From assembly GCF_030531065.1 (NCBI RefSeq), contig NZ_JAUNOQ010000002.1, forward strand, positions 63,953-127,952: 64,000 nt of DNA. The letters run 5' to 3'. Of this stretch, positions 42,607 through 52,656 are shown piece after piece (the stretch's first letter is position 1; each line of letters opens with the position of its first letter). The translations under genes were made by a program, and so were the position numbers. The notes under the pieces were generated by a model. That model saw nothing but the letters and a program-made list of their open reading frames with translations, did not search any database and was not told the DNA's origin. The DNA is from Phascolarctobacterium sp. Its GTDB lineage: Bacteria; Bacillota; Negativicutes; Acidaminococcales; Acidaminococcaceae.

Positions 42607-43866
42607 TCAGAAAGTTATAATGAGCTGCGTCCACAGCGTTTTATAATCGTCCTGGTTATCGTCCGGGTCAAGGTCAAACCATTCTACGCCAGCCACCATA
42701 TTCTTAGCCACCGTATAATAACCGGCCAGCTTATAACCCTCAAAGCCGACGCTGGGATTCTCGTTGCTCCACGCGAAGGGATAGTCGCCGTTCATCGTAT
42801 GCGCTACCGCTACGCCAGCAGGCAAATCCATATATTGCGCAACTAGGCCGAAGCTGCCGACCTTGTTAGGACGCGCCTTGCCGTAGGAAAGCTGCACAGA
42901 ATAGCCGTCCTCGTCCGAATTATTATCTAAATCCGTATAGTAATAGGACGCGCCTAGGTTGGCCTTACCAAAAGAATAATTAGCGCCTACATACCAGATA
43001 TTATTATCCTCTAATTTTTGCCCATGCACATGCTTTAAATTACCTTTGCTATCAGTGTAAGGATTATCTCCATCTGCACCAAAACGATAGTAACCGGCGG
43101 ATAAATTCAGCTTATCAATATTGCCGCTCAAGGACGCGCCAATCAAGCTTTCATAATTCCAGCCAAATTTATCATTAGTGCCGGTCGGTTTGCCGTAAAC
43201 GGCCTCCAGCTTAACATCCTTGCCATAGGACAGAACCACGCCGTCCATATTCTCGTCGTAAATATTGCCGTCGCCCAAATAAATCCAGGTACGGCCTGCG
43301 CGCACGTTCACGCCGCCGATTTTACCATTGACAAAAGCCCAGTTAAAGTCTGTTTTTTCATCGCCGGTATTATTTCTGAAATTTTGGATATTCTCGATAC
43401 GCCCGGTATAAGTCCAATCTTCATTGAGCTGTCCGTTGACGAACAAGCGGGTACGCAGCTTGGAGCCGTAGCTGCCGTTACGCTTAGCGGCATTTTTATA
43501 CGAAGCGTAGTGAGCGCGGATATTACCGGTTATTTTTACGTTATCTGTTTTCTTTTCCAAATTGGCTACACGCACGCCCAAGGTATCCAGCTCGTCGGCA
43601 AATTCAGCGGCCAGCTTATCCACGTCAGCCCCTTTCGCCATAGCCTTTGCTACGATTTGAGCCATTTCGTAGCGGGTCATCAACTTGTCGCCGCCAAAAG
43701 CAGCGTCGCCATAACCGTCGACAACGCCTGCTGCCGCCAGCTTATTCACACTATCATAAGCCCAATGCCCTGCCGGGACGTCGCTGAAGGGATTCGCTGC
43801 GTAAGCGGAGGCAGTAACGCCCAATACCATTGCCATAGCCAATAATAACGGCTTTTTCATATTCAT
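42607..43866 (-). CDS. SLH-domain outer-membrane porin (copy 1)
   Basis: This protein of about 419 residues has a signal peptide (KKPLLLAMAMVLGVTASAYA), an SLH domain right after it (NPFSDVPAGHWAYDSVNKLA, GYGDAAFGGDKLMTRYEMAQ) and a short coiled-coil (LDTLGVRVANLEKKTDNV). A porin-type beta-barrel follows, ending in an aromatic residue (LIITF). This is the Negativicutes OmpM-like plan, where SLH binds modified peptidoglycan and tethers the outer membrane. Start is ATG at 43866 or two codons later at 43860; GAGGAG lies 4 or 10 nt away. A paralogue lies about 1.5 kb upstream. Confidence 0.9.
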   Translation of the reverse strand: MNMKKPLLLAMAMVLGVTASAYAANPFSDVPAGHWAYDSVNKLAAAGVVDGYGDAAFGGDKLMTRYEMAQIVAKAMAKGADVDKLAAEFADELDTLGVRVANLEKKTDNVKITGNIRAHYASYKNAAKRNGSYGSKLRTRLFVNGQLNEDWTYTGRIENIQNFRNNTGDEKTDFNWAFVNGKIGGVNVRAGRTWIYLGDGNIYDENMDGVVLSYGKDVKLEAVYGKPTGTNDKFGWNYESLIGASLSGNIDKLNLSAGYYRFGADGDNPYTDSKGNLKHVHGQKLEDNNIWYVGANYSFGKANLGASYYYTDLDNNSDEDGYSVQLSYGKARPNKVGSFGLVAQYMDLPAGVAVAHTMNGDYPFAWSNENPSVGFEGYKLAGYYTVAKNMVAGVEWFDLDPDDNQDDYKTLWTQLIITF

Positions 43867-44010
43867 CACACTCCTCAAAAGTATCGCAATCAATACTATT
43901 AAGTTCGCCTGCATTTACGCCTTTTATTCTTAACAGAAATAATTGCTATTTATATTATAGCTTTCTTTATCTTTTATTACAAATCAGCGTTTTTTATGTA
44001 TACGATAAAT
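43867..44010 (-). promoter_or_regulatory. Promoter and leader of SLH porin 1
   Basis: On the minus strand TATAAT (43956-43961) lies 17 nt after TTGTAA. The leader of about 85 nt carries CTGTTAAGAA, CTTAATAGT and TGATTGCGATA, which also appear in the same order in the leader of porin 2. Confidence 0.6.
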
Positions 44011-44130
44011 TACAAGCTAATTGTCAGACAAATTGTGGATAGATAGGCACAAACTATCACCAACTTCCGAAAATATCAAGGTGTTACTTCCGACTTTATC
44101 GCTATTCTGCTTCCGCAAATGCAAACAAAA

Positions 44131-44153
44131 GTGGGACGGCTCACGCCGTCCCG
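44131..44153 (-). repeat. GGGACGGC hairpin, copy 1
   Basis: GGGACGGC (44133-44140) pairs with GCCGTCCC (44145-44152). Near-identical stems lie at 44794-44814 and 45336-45360. This one lies just past the DUF3800 remnant on the minus strand and could end its transcript. Confidence 0.6.
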
Positions 44154-44170
44154 CCTATAAACGCCAAATT

Positions 44171-44640
44171 TTAAATCCAACTTTTCTTAGACAAAGGCTT
44201 CAAATAATTCTTCTTTAAATCACGTTCATTACCAAAAAAATATATTTCAGACCTTGAAAGAAAATTGCTTTCTAATTTCAGTTGAATCAAATACATAGTA
44301 CAAAGTAAATCAGCAACTTGAAATAACTTATATTGTGAAGGCACAACTTTACGAAATTCAACTTTTGGTAATAACGCATTAAAAACAGAAGATAGAATTT
44401 TATTAACTTCCACTTGACCATTATCATAATAAATCTTTACATTATCAAAATGAAGAAAATCCAAATAATGTTCACTAGTTTATATAAGACAGTTCTTTTT
44501 CCAGATTCATAATAGCCGCTTCAATTAAGGAGTCCTGAACATGGAATACCATAGTTATAATATAATACGGAGAATGCGGTTCATAAGCGCCAAAATCTCC
44601 AGATTCATCAATAAATACACTTAATTCCTTCATTTTCATT
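44171..44640 (-). pseudogene. Decayed DUF3800-family gene
   Basis: The remains read on the minus strand. From ATG 44640 the frame gives KELSVFIDESGDFGAYE, the conserved acidic N-terminus of DUF3800 proteins. An extra A in TATGAAACCG then shifts the frame; the +1 frame continues PHSPYYIITMVFHVQDSL and stops at TAG (44475-44477). The C-terminal part resumes in 44171-44464 (FQVADLLCTMYLIQLKLE and a final KNYLKPLSKK). Intact members have about 200-250 residues, so roughly 80-100 central residues are missing. So there is one frameshift, one stop and an internal deletion. The family is RNase H-like and often linked to mobile or defence loci; the function is lost here. Confidence 0.78.
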
Positions 44641-44848
44641 TTATCCGCCTAAAAAAATTGGCGGGGAACTTCCCCGCCTGTGATGGACCCAGGTCTTATG
44701 ACCAGCCCAATCAGTTGCACTGATTTTCTAAATATATTGTAAAAAAAAGCTCTAAAAAGTCAAGTAATTTGCAAGGTTGTTTTCAACACAAAGCGGGACG
44801 GCTGCGCCGTCCCGTAGAAAAAACATTTTTCTTTAGACAATCTTGTGA
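44641..44848. other. Intergenic region with inverted repeats
   Basis: The region holds GGCGGGGAA/TTCCCCGCC (44660-44680), TGGACCCAGG followed by a short decayed stretch, and GGGACGGC hairpin copy 2 (44794-44814). No gene is seen. Confidence 0.5.
44794..44814. repeat. GGGACGGC hairpin, copy 2
   Basis: CGGGACGGC (44794-44802) pairs with GCCGTCCCG (44806-44814). The stem and its TGC/GCA loop are identical to copy 3. There is no T-run directly beside it on either strand. Confidence 0.7.
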
Positions 44849-44854
44849 TATAAT
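44849..44854 (+). promoter_or_regulatory. Extended -10 promoter of the small toxin gene
   Basis: TGATATAAT gives TATAAT (44849-44854) with an extended -10 TG. The -35 is weak. The start would lie near 44862, about 55 nt before the GTG. Confidence 0.5.
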
Positions 44855-44916
44855 TGTACCCATGAGATAGTTTGATGGTCGGTTCTTCTCCACTGTCGGT
44901 GGGGAGGTGGTAAGCC

Positions 44917-44994
44917 GTGAGAATATATGAAGCGCTATCTTTGATGATAGCATTCGGTATCCTTGTAGCCACCATTATTTCTGCTTGTAAGTAA
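44917..44994 (+). CDS. Putative holin-like type I toxin (25 aa)
   Basis: A 25-residue frame from GTG reads MRIYEALSLMIAFGILVATI and then ISACK. GGGGAGGTGG lies 6-10 nt upstream. The YEALxLMIAFG core with a single membrane helix and a short charged tail is the pattern of the small holin-like toxins of Firmicutes, whose translation is normally blocked by an antisense RNA. A stem, AGAGC/GCTCT (45017-45041), follows as likely terminator. A rival promoter-like pair (TTGGCG, 18 nt, TGTAAT) on the minus strand downstream could drive the antisense RNA. It is too short for standard gene calling. Confidence 0.68.
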   Translation: MRIYEALSLMIAFGILVATIISACK

Positions 44995-45330
44995 GATTTT
45001 GCTTATAAAATGAAATAGAGCCACTCTTGGCAAGCAGCTCTTCTTTCACACATATTACACTTTGGAGAAAGCTGACACGCCAACATCAAGCTATCTCTTT
45101 TATTATTATAAACTCAAAAATAAAAACCGTCAACGCTTTGCGTTGCATTTTGCATCGATTTATATAGATGTAGAAAAGCACTCAGGCGCTGCGCGCTAGC
45201 TTCCCTTACAGAGGAGCCTGGAAAGAACTAAAAGAACAGCACCCCATCGCATTTAACTTATTTTCTGCATTTTAACTCAAATTATGTTAAAAGTCAAATT
45301 TTAAGTTAAGTATCTTCTCTTTCGCACAGC
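44995..45330. other. Gene-free region downstream of the small toxin
   Basis: The region holds the candidate toxin terminator and antisense promoter (45017-45100) and then AT-rich sequence. A segment near 45195-45225 has CTTCCCTTACAGAGGAGCC, reminiscent of decayed GC-rich palindromes. No open frame with a ribosome site was found. Confidence 0.45.
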
Positions 45331-45360
45331 AAAAAAGCGGGACGGCTGCGCCGTCCCGCT
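45331..45360 (-). terminator. Terminator after SLH porin 2 (GGGACGGC hairpin copy 3)
   Basis: AGCGGGACGGC pairs with GCCGTCCCGCT around TGC; on the minus strand TTTTT follows. It is 34 nt past the porin stop. Confidence 0.88.
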
Positions 45361-45394
45361 TGCGAAATTTTTGCGTTGTATTGTTGGGAAGGGA

Positions 45395-46660
45395 TTAGAA
45401 TTTGAATACAACAGTGGAGTACAAGGTTCTATCAGTATTGCTGGAATTATCTTTGTCTTCCAAATCATACCATTCAACGGAACCAACAATATTCTTAGCC
45501 AAAGTCACATCCAAACCAACGCCATAACCTTTGAAGCCATTAGTACCAAAATTACCATCGGCATTACCATTCATAGTATGAGCGATAACGGTACCGGCAG
45601 CTTGGTCATAATATCTAGCCCAAACGCCATAAGAACCTGCTTTTGCAGCTTTAGCGCCTTTCCAATTCAAGCCGATTACATACCCGTCGTCGTCAATGGA
45701 TTTACCAGTGTAATCTTTATCAAGATCAGATTTTAGGTATACAGCAGACAACTTCAAATCTTTAACGATAGGTACGGCAGCTCCAACGGTCCAAATTTCA
45801 GTATCTTGACCTTCTCTACCGATAGAAGTGTCACGACCGAACTTCTTTACATCATCAAATTTGTAATAGCCCACATGAGCGTCAATTACGCCAAATTTGC
45901 TGGACAAAACACCATAAGCCATATCGCCAGCAGCGGAAGTACCTGCAGAAGTACCGCTCTCAGCTTTATTAGCCGCTTTACCAAAACCAGCAGTTAAGTT
46001 AACATCCTTGCCATAGGAAAAAACGATACCATCGGCACGATGATCGTAAATATTGCCATCTTCCAAGAACTCGGCATAACGACCGGCAGTAACTTTTACG
46101 CCGCCCAATCTACCGTTTACAAAAGCACGTTGGAAAGAAGTATCTTCTTCACCAACAGAGTTATGGCTGAACTTCTCAATATTTTCCAGCATTCCGGTGT
46201 AAGACCAAGTATCGTTGATTTGACCATTGATGTAAATACGGGAACGAGCTACGGTGCTGTTATTACCATTAGCTTTTTCCTTAGAACCGCTGTACTCAAA
46301 ATGACGGAAACGAACTTCACCGGTAATCTTTACATTGTCGGCTTTCTTTTCCAAATTAGCAACGCGCACGCCCAAGGTGTCCAGTTCATCGGCAAATTCA
46401 GCGGCCAGCTTATCGACGTTGGCGCCTCTTGCCATAGCTTTGGCAACGATTTGAGCCATTTCATAACGGGTCATCAGCTTGTCGCCGCCGAAGGTAGCGT
46501 CGCCGTAACCATCGATAACGCCTGCTGCTGCCAACTTATTGACGCTGTCATAAGCCCAGTGACCAGCAGGAACATCGCTGAACGGATTGGCTGCATAAGC
46601 GGAAGCGGTAACGCCCAATGCCATGGCCATAGCCAATACTAAGGATTTTTTCATGTTCAT
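45395..46660 (-). CDS. SLH-domain outer-membrane porin (copy 2)
   Basis: This paralogue of the porin at 42607 has about 421 residues. Signal peptide, SLH domain and coiled coil are almost identical (VANLEKKADNVKITGE), but the barrel is strongly diverged and the two loops carry different charged inserts. The protein ends in a Phe (STVVFKF), as porin barrels do. Start ATG 46660, or ATG 46654, with AGGAG upstream. Near-identical anchors with diverged barrels suggest duplication with different pore selectivity or antigenic pressure. Confidence 0.9.
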   Translation of the reverse strand: MNMKKSLVLAMAMALGVTASAYAANPFSDVPAGHWAYDSVNKLAAAGVIDGYGDATFGGDKLMTRYEMAQIVAKAMARGANVDKLAAEFADELDTLGVRVANLEKKADNVKITGEVRFRHFEYSGSKEKANGNNSTVARSRIYINGQINDTWSYTGMLENIEKFSHNSVGEEDTSFQRAFVNGRLGGVKVTAGRYAEFLEDGNIYDHRADGIVFSYGKDVNLTAGFGKAANKAESGTSAGTSAAGDMAYGVLSSKFGVIDAHVGYYKFDDVKKFGRDTSIGREGQDTEIWTVGAAVPIVKDLKLSAVYLKSDLDKDYTGKSIDDDGYVIGLNWKGAKAAKAGSYGVWARYYDQAAGTVIAHTMNGNADGNFGTNGFKGYGVGLDVTLAKNIVGSVEWYDLEDKDNSSNTDRTLYSTVVFKF

Positions 46661-46778
46661 CACACTCCTGTAAATTATCGCAATCAGAACTATTAAGCAC
46701 TGCGGTATTTAACGCTTAGCCGTTCTTAACAGAAATGATTACTAGCTATATTATAATATTCCTTGCACATTATTGCAA
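46661..46778 (-). promoter_or_regulatory. Promoter and leader of SLH porin 2
   Basis: On the minus strand TTGCAA (46773-46778), 17 nt, TATAAT (46750-46755). The leader of about 85 nt shares CTGTTAAGAA, CTTAATAGT and TGATTGCGATA with porin 1. Confidence 0.7.
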
Positions 46779-46859
46779 GTAACTTTTTTCATAAATTTCA
46801 CTTATGTGACGCTCGCTCAAAATTTTCCGGCGCAGCATGGCAAAGTTCAGACTTTAGGT

Positions 46860-46865
46860 TATAAT
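46860..46865 (+). promoter_or_regulatory. Candidate -10 of the thioredoxin-reductase fusion gene
   Basis: TATAAT lies 48 nt before the ATG. The -35 at the right spacing (ATGGCA) is poor. Confidence 0.4.
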
Positions 46866-46913
46866 ATACATAGAAGCGTTACCAGAATCAAAACGACACA
46901 AGGAGTTGATATT

Positions 46914-48176
46914 ATGGCTATACTGCACGCAGACGCCGCGCAATTCCGCAAAATGCTGGCGGAGGGTAAAACTTTTCTAGCCGATTTTTACGCCCAATGG
47001 TGCGGCCCCTGCAAAATGTTAGGCTACGTGCTGGACGATATAAATAAGCAAATGGGCGAGCGCATTGATATTGTAAAAATCGATATCGACCAGGAGCCGA
47101 GACTAACGGAGGAAATGGACGTTACCATTATCCCCGGCTTGTTCTTTGTAAAGGAAGGAAAAACAGTCTCCCGTTACACGGGCTTTTTGCCGTTAGAACG
47201 CTTGCAGCCGCGGCTGGAAAAGCTTTTAGGCAGCCAACCGCCGACGGAAGCCGCGCCCGACGAAAATTACGATTTAATTATCATCGGCGGCGGCGCGGCA
47301 GGACTGACCGCCGCAATTTACGCCCGCCGCGCCGGTTTGAAAATTCTGGTGCTGGAGGCCTTCGCTCCCGGCGGCAAGCTCATCAAAACCTTTGAGCTGG
47401 AAAACTGGCCGGGCCTGAAACAAGTCAACGGTTCCCAGCTGGCCTACGATATTTACGAACAGGCCATGGCGCTGGGCGCCACCTATTTATACGAAAAAGC
47501 CGAATCCATCACCCAGGAGGGCAAGCTGCACCGCGTCAGCTGCGCCAGCGGGCTGCAGTTCAGCGCTCCGGCTGTTATTATCGCCACCGGTACGGTAGAA
47601 CGGCTGCTGCATATTCCCGGCGAGCAGGAAATGATCGGCCGCGGCGTCAGCTTCTGCGCCGTCTGCGACGCCGCCTTTTACCGCGACAAGCCGGTTATTA
47701 TTATCGGCGCAGGCAATTCCGCCTTTGAGGAATCCCTGTATCTGGCGGAGTTCGCTTCTCACATCACTATCTTAGCCCGCAGCGATAAATACAGCGCCGA
47801 GCAAATTATTCAGGATAAGGTAACCGCCCATCCTAAAATCACCGTGCTGCCCTGGCGTATTCCCCAGGAAATACTCATTGCAAATAATCGCGTTGCCGGC
47901 GTGCGCGTGCTGAACAAAAACACGGGCTCAGAAGAAATTTTGCAAGCGAAGGGCGTTTTCCCGTATATTGGCGCCGACCCGGTAACGGATTTCTGCCGCC
48001 AGCTGGGCATTACCAATCAATACGGCTATTTGGCGGTCAATAACGATATGTCCACCGCCGTTCCCGGCGTCTTCGGCGCAGGCGACGTCTGCGACAAGGT
48101 GCTGCGGCAGGTGGTGACGGCCACCAACGACGGCGCTATCGCCGCGCAAAGCGCGATTAAATATCTGCGCGGCTGA
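46914..48176 (+). CDS. Thioredoxin-thioredoxin reductase fusion protein
   Basis: This 420-residue protein joins an N-terminal thioredoxin (WCGPC at 29-33, the cis-Pro near 74 in TIIPGLFF) to a complete thioredoxin reductase (FAD motif IIIGGGAAG at 122-130, redox-active CAVC at 248-251, NADPH motif IIIGAGNSA near 262-270, and a C-terminal GVFGAGDV). The order, thioredoxin first, is the reverse of the known mycobacterial fusion. The linker is about 15 residues. It should pass electrons from NADPH to protein disulfides within one chain. The ATG at 46914 has AAGGAG; upstream in-frame codons are not coding-like. Confidence 0.93.
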   Translation: MAILHADAAQFRKMLAEGKTFLADFYAQWCGPCKMLGYVLDDINKQMGERIDIVKIDIDQEPRLTEEMDVTIIPGLFFVKEGKTVSRYTGFLPLERLQPRLEKLLGSQPPTEAAPDENYDLIIIGGGAAGLTAAIYARRAGLKILVLEAFAPGGKLIKTFELENWPGLKQVNGSQLAYDIYEQAMALGATYLYEKAESITQEGKLHRVSCASGLQFSAPAVIIATGTVERLLHIPGEQEMIGRGVSFCAVCDAAFYRDKPVIIIGAGNSAFEESLYLAEFASHITILARSDKYSAEQIIQDKVTAHPKITVLPWRIPQEILIANNRVAGVRVLNKNTGSEEILQAKGVFPYIGADPVTDFCRQLGITNQYGYLAVNNDMSTAVPGVFGAGDVCDKVLRQVVTATNDGAIAAQSAIKYLRG

Positions 48177-48221
48177 CAAAAGCAACGCTTACCTTTAAGA
48201 AAAATATTTCAAAAATTATGC

Positions 48222-48250
48222 TTGACAAAGCTTTGGCTAACCGCTTATAC
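48222..48250 (+). promoter_or_regulatory. Promoter of the NiCo-riboswitch/CDF transcript
   Basis: TTGACA (48222-48227), 17 nt, TTATAC (48245-48250). Confidence 0.7.
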
Positions 48251-48293
48251 TACAAATAATCTCTTTGCACTGCGATATTTGAGCTACAGTACA

Positions 48294-48403
48294 AACTGAT
48301 CAGGCGGTAAACCTGCAAGGGTTTTTGCAGCCGGGCCCCTTGGGGCAGCAGACAGCGTTTCAACGTCTGCGGGACAGTTAATTACTATTCCGCAGGCGTT
48401 TTT
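48294..48403 (+). promoter_or_regulatory. NiCo riboswitch with terminator before the CDF exporter
   Basis: The leader shows the czcD/NiCo pattern: AACTGATCAGGC at the start, a hairpin ending in GCAGCCGGGC, then GGGGCAGCAGAC and GTCTGCGGGACAGTT at the end, with AACTG pairing CAGTT to close the four-way junction (48294-48379). The last helix overlaps a terminator: CGTCTGCGG with CCGCAGGCG, then TTTTT (48364-48403). Ni2+ or Co2+ binding should stabilise the aptamer and allow transcription of the exporter. Confidence 0.88.
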
Positions 48404-48477
48404 CTATGCGCGCCTGCCTGTTTGCAAAGACCATTGCGGCTGGCATTGCCAGCCCCTTATTTCAAGGAGGTTTTAGT

Positions 48478-49419
48478 ATGAACTTTAGTAACGAAGAAGA
48501 ACGTATCGCCATGGTGGTGTCCTTCAACAGCATCGTTGCCAACCTGGCTCTTTCGCTGGGCAAGCTGGCGGCGGGCTTTATGGCTCAATCCGCCGCTATG
48601 ATTTCCGACGGCATTCATTCCGCGTCCGACGTTTTCAGCACCTTTGTGGTGATGGCAGGAGTTAAGCTTTCCAACAAGGCGTCCGACGCCGAGCATCAAT
48701 ACGGGCACGAACGCATGGAATGCGTGGCCGCCATTATTTTGTCCGTTATGCTGACGCTGGTAGCGCTGCTCATCGGCTACAGCGGCTACGAAAAGGTTTT
48801 TGTCGCCGACGCATCCGAGCTCGTCGTTCCCGGTCAACTAGCGCTGTGGGCGGCGCTGATTTCCGTCGTAGTTAAAGAAGCTATGTTCTGGTATACGCGC
48901 AACGCTGCCAAAAAAGTTAATTCCGGCGCTCTGATGGCCGACGCCTGGCACCATCGCAGCGACGCTTTGTCCTCCATCGGCTCCTTCGTGGGCATTTTGG
49001 GCGCGCGCATGGGCTACCCCGTGCTGGACCCTATCGCCAGCATGGTCATTTGCGTAATGATTTTGTATGCCGCTTACGAAGTTTTTAAAGACGCTATGGA
49101 TAAAATGGTGGACCGCAGCTGCGACGAAGAAACCACGCAAAAGCTGGAAGCTTTAGTTGCCCGCGTTCCCGGCGTAGAGCATTTGGACAGCCTGACCACG
49201 CGCATTTTCGGCAGCCGCCTTTATGTGGACGTAGAAATCAGCGTTAAGGATAATCTTTCCCTGCTGGCGGCTCACGCCATCGCCGAAACGGTACACACCG
49301 CCATCGAAGCAAATTTCCCACTGGTTAAGCACTGCATGGTTCACGTTAATCCCGTCAGCGAGAAAATCCACGAACGCTGTCCGCTGCTGCCGCCGGAATT
49401 GCGCCCCAGCAACAGATAA
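48478..49419 (+). CDS. Cation diffusion facilitator (CDF) metal exporter
   Basis: This 313-residue CDF protein has six predicted membrane helices, the first metal site in SAAMISDGIHSASDVFSTF (Asp and His), the second in DAWHHRSDALSS, and a C-terminal ferredoxin-like cytoplasmic domain with HLDSLTTRIFGSRLYVDVEI. It exports divalent metal by proton exchange. The NiCo riboswitch in its leader points to Ni2+ or Co2+ rather than Zn2+. The ATG at 48478 has AAGGAGG; an upstream frame overlaps the riboswitch and is rejected. Confidence 0.93.
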   Translation: MNFSNEEERIAMVVSFNSIVANLALSLGKLAAGFMAQSAAMISDGIHSASDVFSTFVVMAGVKLSNKASDAEHQYGHERMECVAAIILSVMLTLVALLIGYSGYEKVFVADASELVVPGQLALWAALISVVVKEAMFWYTRNAAKKVNSGALMADAWHHRSDALSSIGSFVGILGARMGYPVLDPIASMVICVMILYAAYEVFKDAMDKMVDRSCDEETTQKLEALVARVPGVEHLDSLTTRIFGSRLYVDVEISVKDNLSLLAAHAIAETVHTAIEANFPLVKHCMVHVNPVSEKIHERCPLLPPELRPSNR

Positions 49420-49433
49420 TTTTAAATAAACAG

Positions 49434-49471
49434 AGACCGAAAGGCTAAAGCGATAGCCCTTCGGTCTTTTT
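49434..49471 (+). terminator. Terminator after the CDF gene
   Basis: AGACCGAAGGCT pairs with AGCCCTTCGGTCT and is followed by TTTTTT, 15 nt after the stop. Confidence 0.85.
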
Positions 49472-49489
49472 TATTGCTCATATTTTTCA

Positions 49490-49533
49490 TAAAAAAATCC
49501 CGAAAGCCAGCTTCGAGCTAACCTTCAGGATTT
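49490..49533 (-). terminator. Terminator after clpB
   Basis: An imperfect stem between AAATCCTGAAGGTTAGC and its partner ending GGGATTT is followed on the minus strand by a run of T. It lies after the second, original-looking stop at 49548. Confidence 0.75.
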
Positions 49534-49547
49534 ATAAGCGATATACT

Positions 49548-49613
49548 TTATTTTACGACTACGTCGATAGCGCCGTTCTGCAGGACAACCTCTGCCCTGG
49601 AGCCGTGTTTAAT
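49548..49613 (-). pseudogene. Detached C-terminal tail of clpB
   Basis: In frame directly after the clpB stop, 21 codons read IKHGSRAEVVLQNGAIDVVV and a final Lys before TAA. This matches the ordinary end of ClpB proteins. It is therefore untranslated tail of the same gene unless the TAA is read through. Confidence 0.75.
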
Positions 49614-52088
<2,475 letters not shown>

Positions 52089-52158
52089 CTCAATAACCTC
52101 CTCTATACACTGCGGCAGGTTAATCCTCGCCGCTTGCTTTAAAGTCCTTACACTTGAT

Positions 52159-52187
52159 ATTATAACAGTAAAAGTCAAAAAGTCAAA
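52159..52187 (-). promoter_or_regulatory. clpB promoter with tandem AGTCAAA repeats
   Basis: On the minus strand TTGACT (52181-52186), 16 nt, TATAAT (52159-52164) with extended TG. On the plus strand two AGTCAAA heptamers (52173-52179 and 52181-52187) cover the -35. CtsR sites use such heptamers with a 10-nt period; here the period is 8. Confidence 0.6.
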
Positions 52188-52229
52188 TAGGAGATTTTGT
52201 TAAATCCGTGAAATATTCGCCTCTTTTCC

Positions 52230-52258
52230 TTGACAATGATATATGAGTATGTCACAAT
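52230..52258 (+). promoter_or_regulatory. Promoter of lrgAB
   Basis: TTGACA (52230-52235), 17 nt, CACAAT (52253-52258). Confidence 0.6.
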
Positions 52259-52295
52259 GGAACATGCTTTTTGCTATAGAGGAGGAAAAATTATT

Positions 52296-52655
52296 ATGTC
52301 ACCCACATCCCTGCTCAGGGGTACCGCTTTTTTGCTTTTACTGCAATGGATATCTACAATCATCATCAACGCTATCGGCCTGCCCTTTCCGCCGTCCCTT
52401 TTAGGAATGCTGATTTTAACGGCGTTGCTATGCGGTAAAATTATTCCCGCATCTTCCATAGAAGACGTCTGCGATATTCTCATTTCTAAAATGGGTATGC
52501 TCTTTTTGCCGGCCGGGGTCAGCGTCATGCTCTATGCCGACGTTATCAGAGCCGAATGGCTGCCGATACTTGCAACCATTATTACCGGCAGTCTGGCCGT
52601 CTTGGCAGGCACCGCTCTGTTTCTGGAATTTTTATTAAAAAAAGGAGACCGCTGA
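52296..52655 (+). CDS. lrgA: LrgA/CidA-family membrane protein
   Basis: This 119-residue holin-like protein has four predicted membrane helices and the CidA/LrgA motif GLPFPPSLLGMLILTALL. The ATG at 52296 has GAGGAGG; the extra 22 codons upstream are not used. It is followed 1 nt later by lrgB. The pair was first described as modulators of murein hydrolase release; related pairs act as pyruvate transporters in Bacillus. Either role fits a fermenting organism. Confidence 0.9.
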   Translation: MSPTSLLRGTAFLLLLQWISTIIINAIGLPFPPSLLGMLILTALLCGKIIPASSIEDVCDILISKMGMLFLPAGVSVMLYADVIRAEWLPILATIITGSLAVLAGTALFLEFLLKKGDR

Positions 52656-52656
52656 C

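Noticed and set aside
44760-44975. 71-aa frame on the minus strand over the small toxin
   Set aside because: It runs through a hairpin repeat and has no ribosome site; the plus-strand toxin frame explains the region better.
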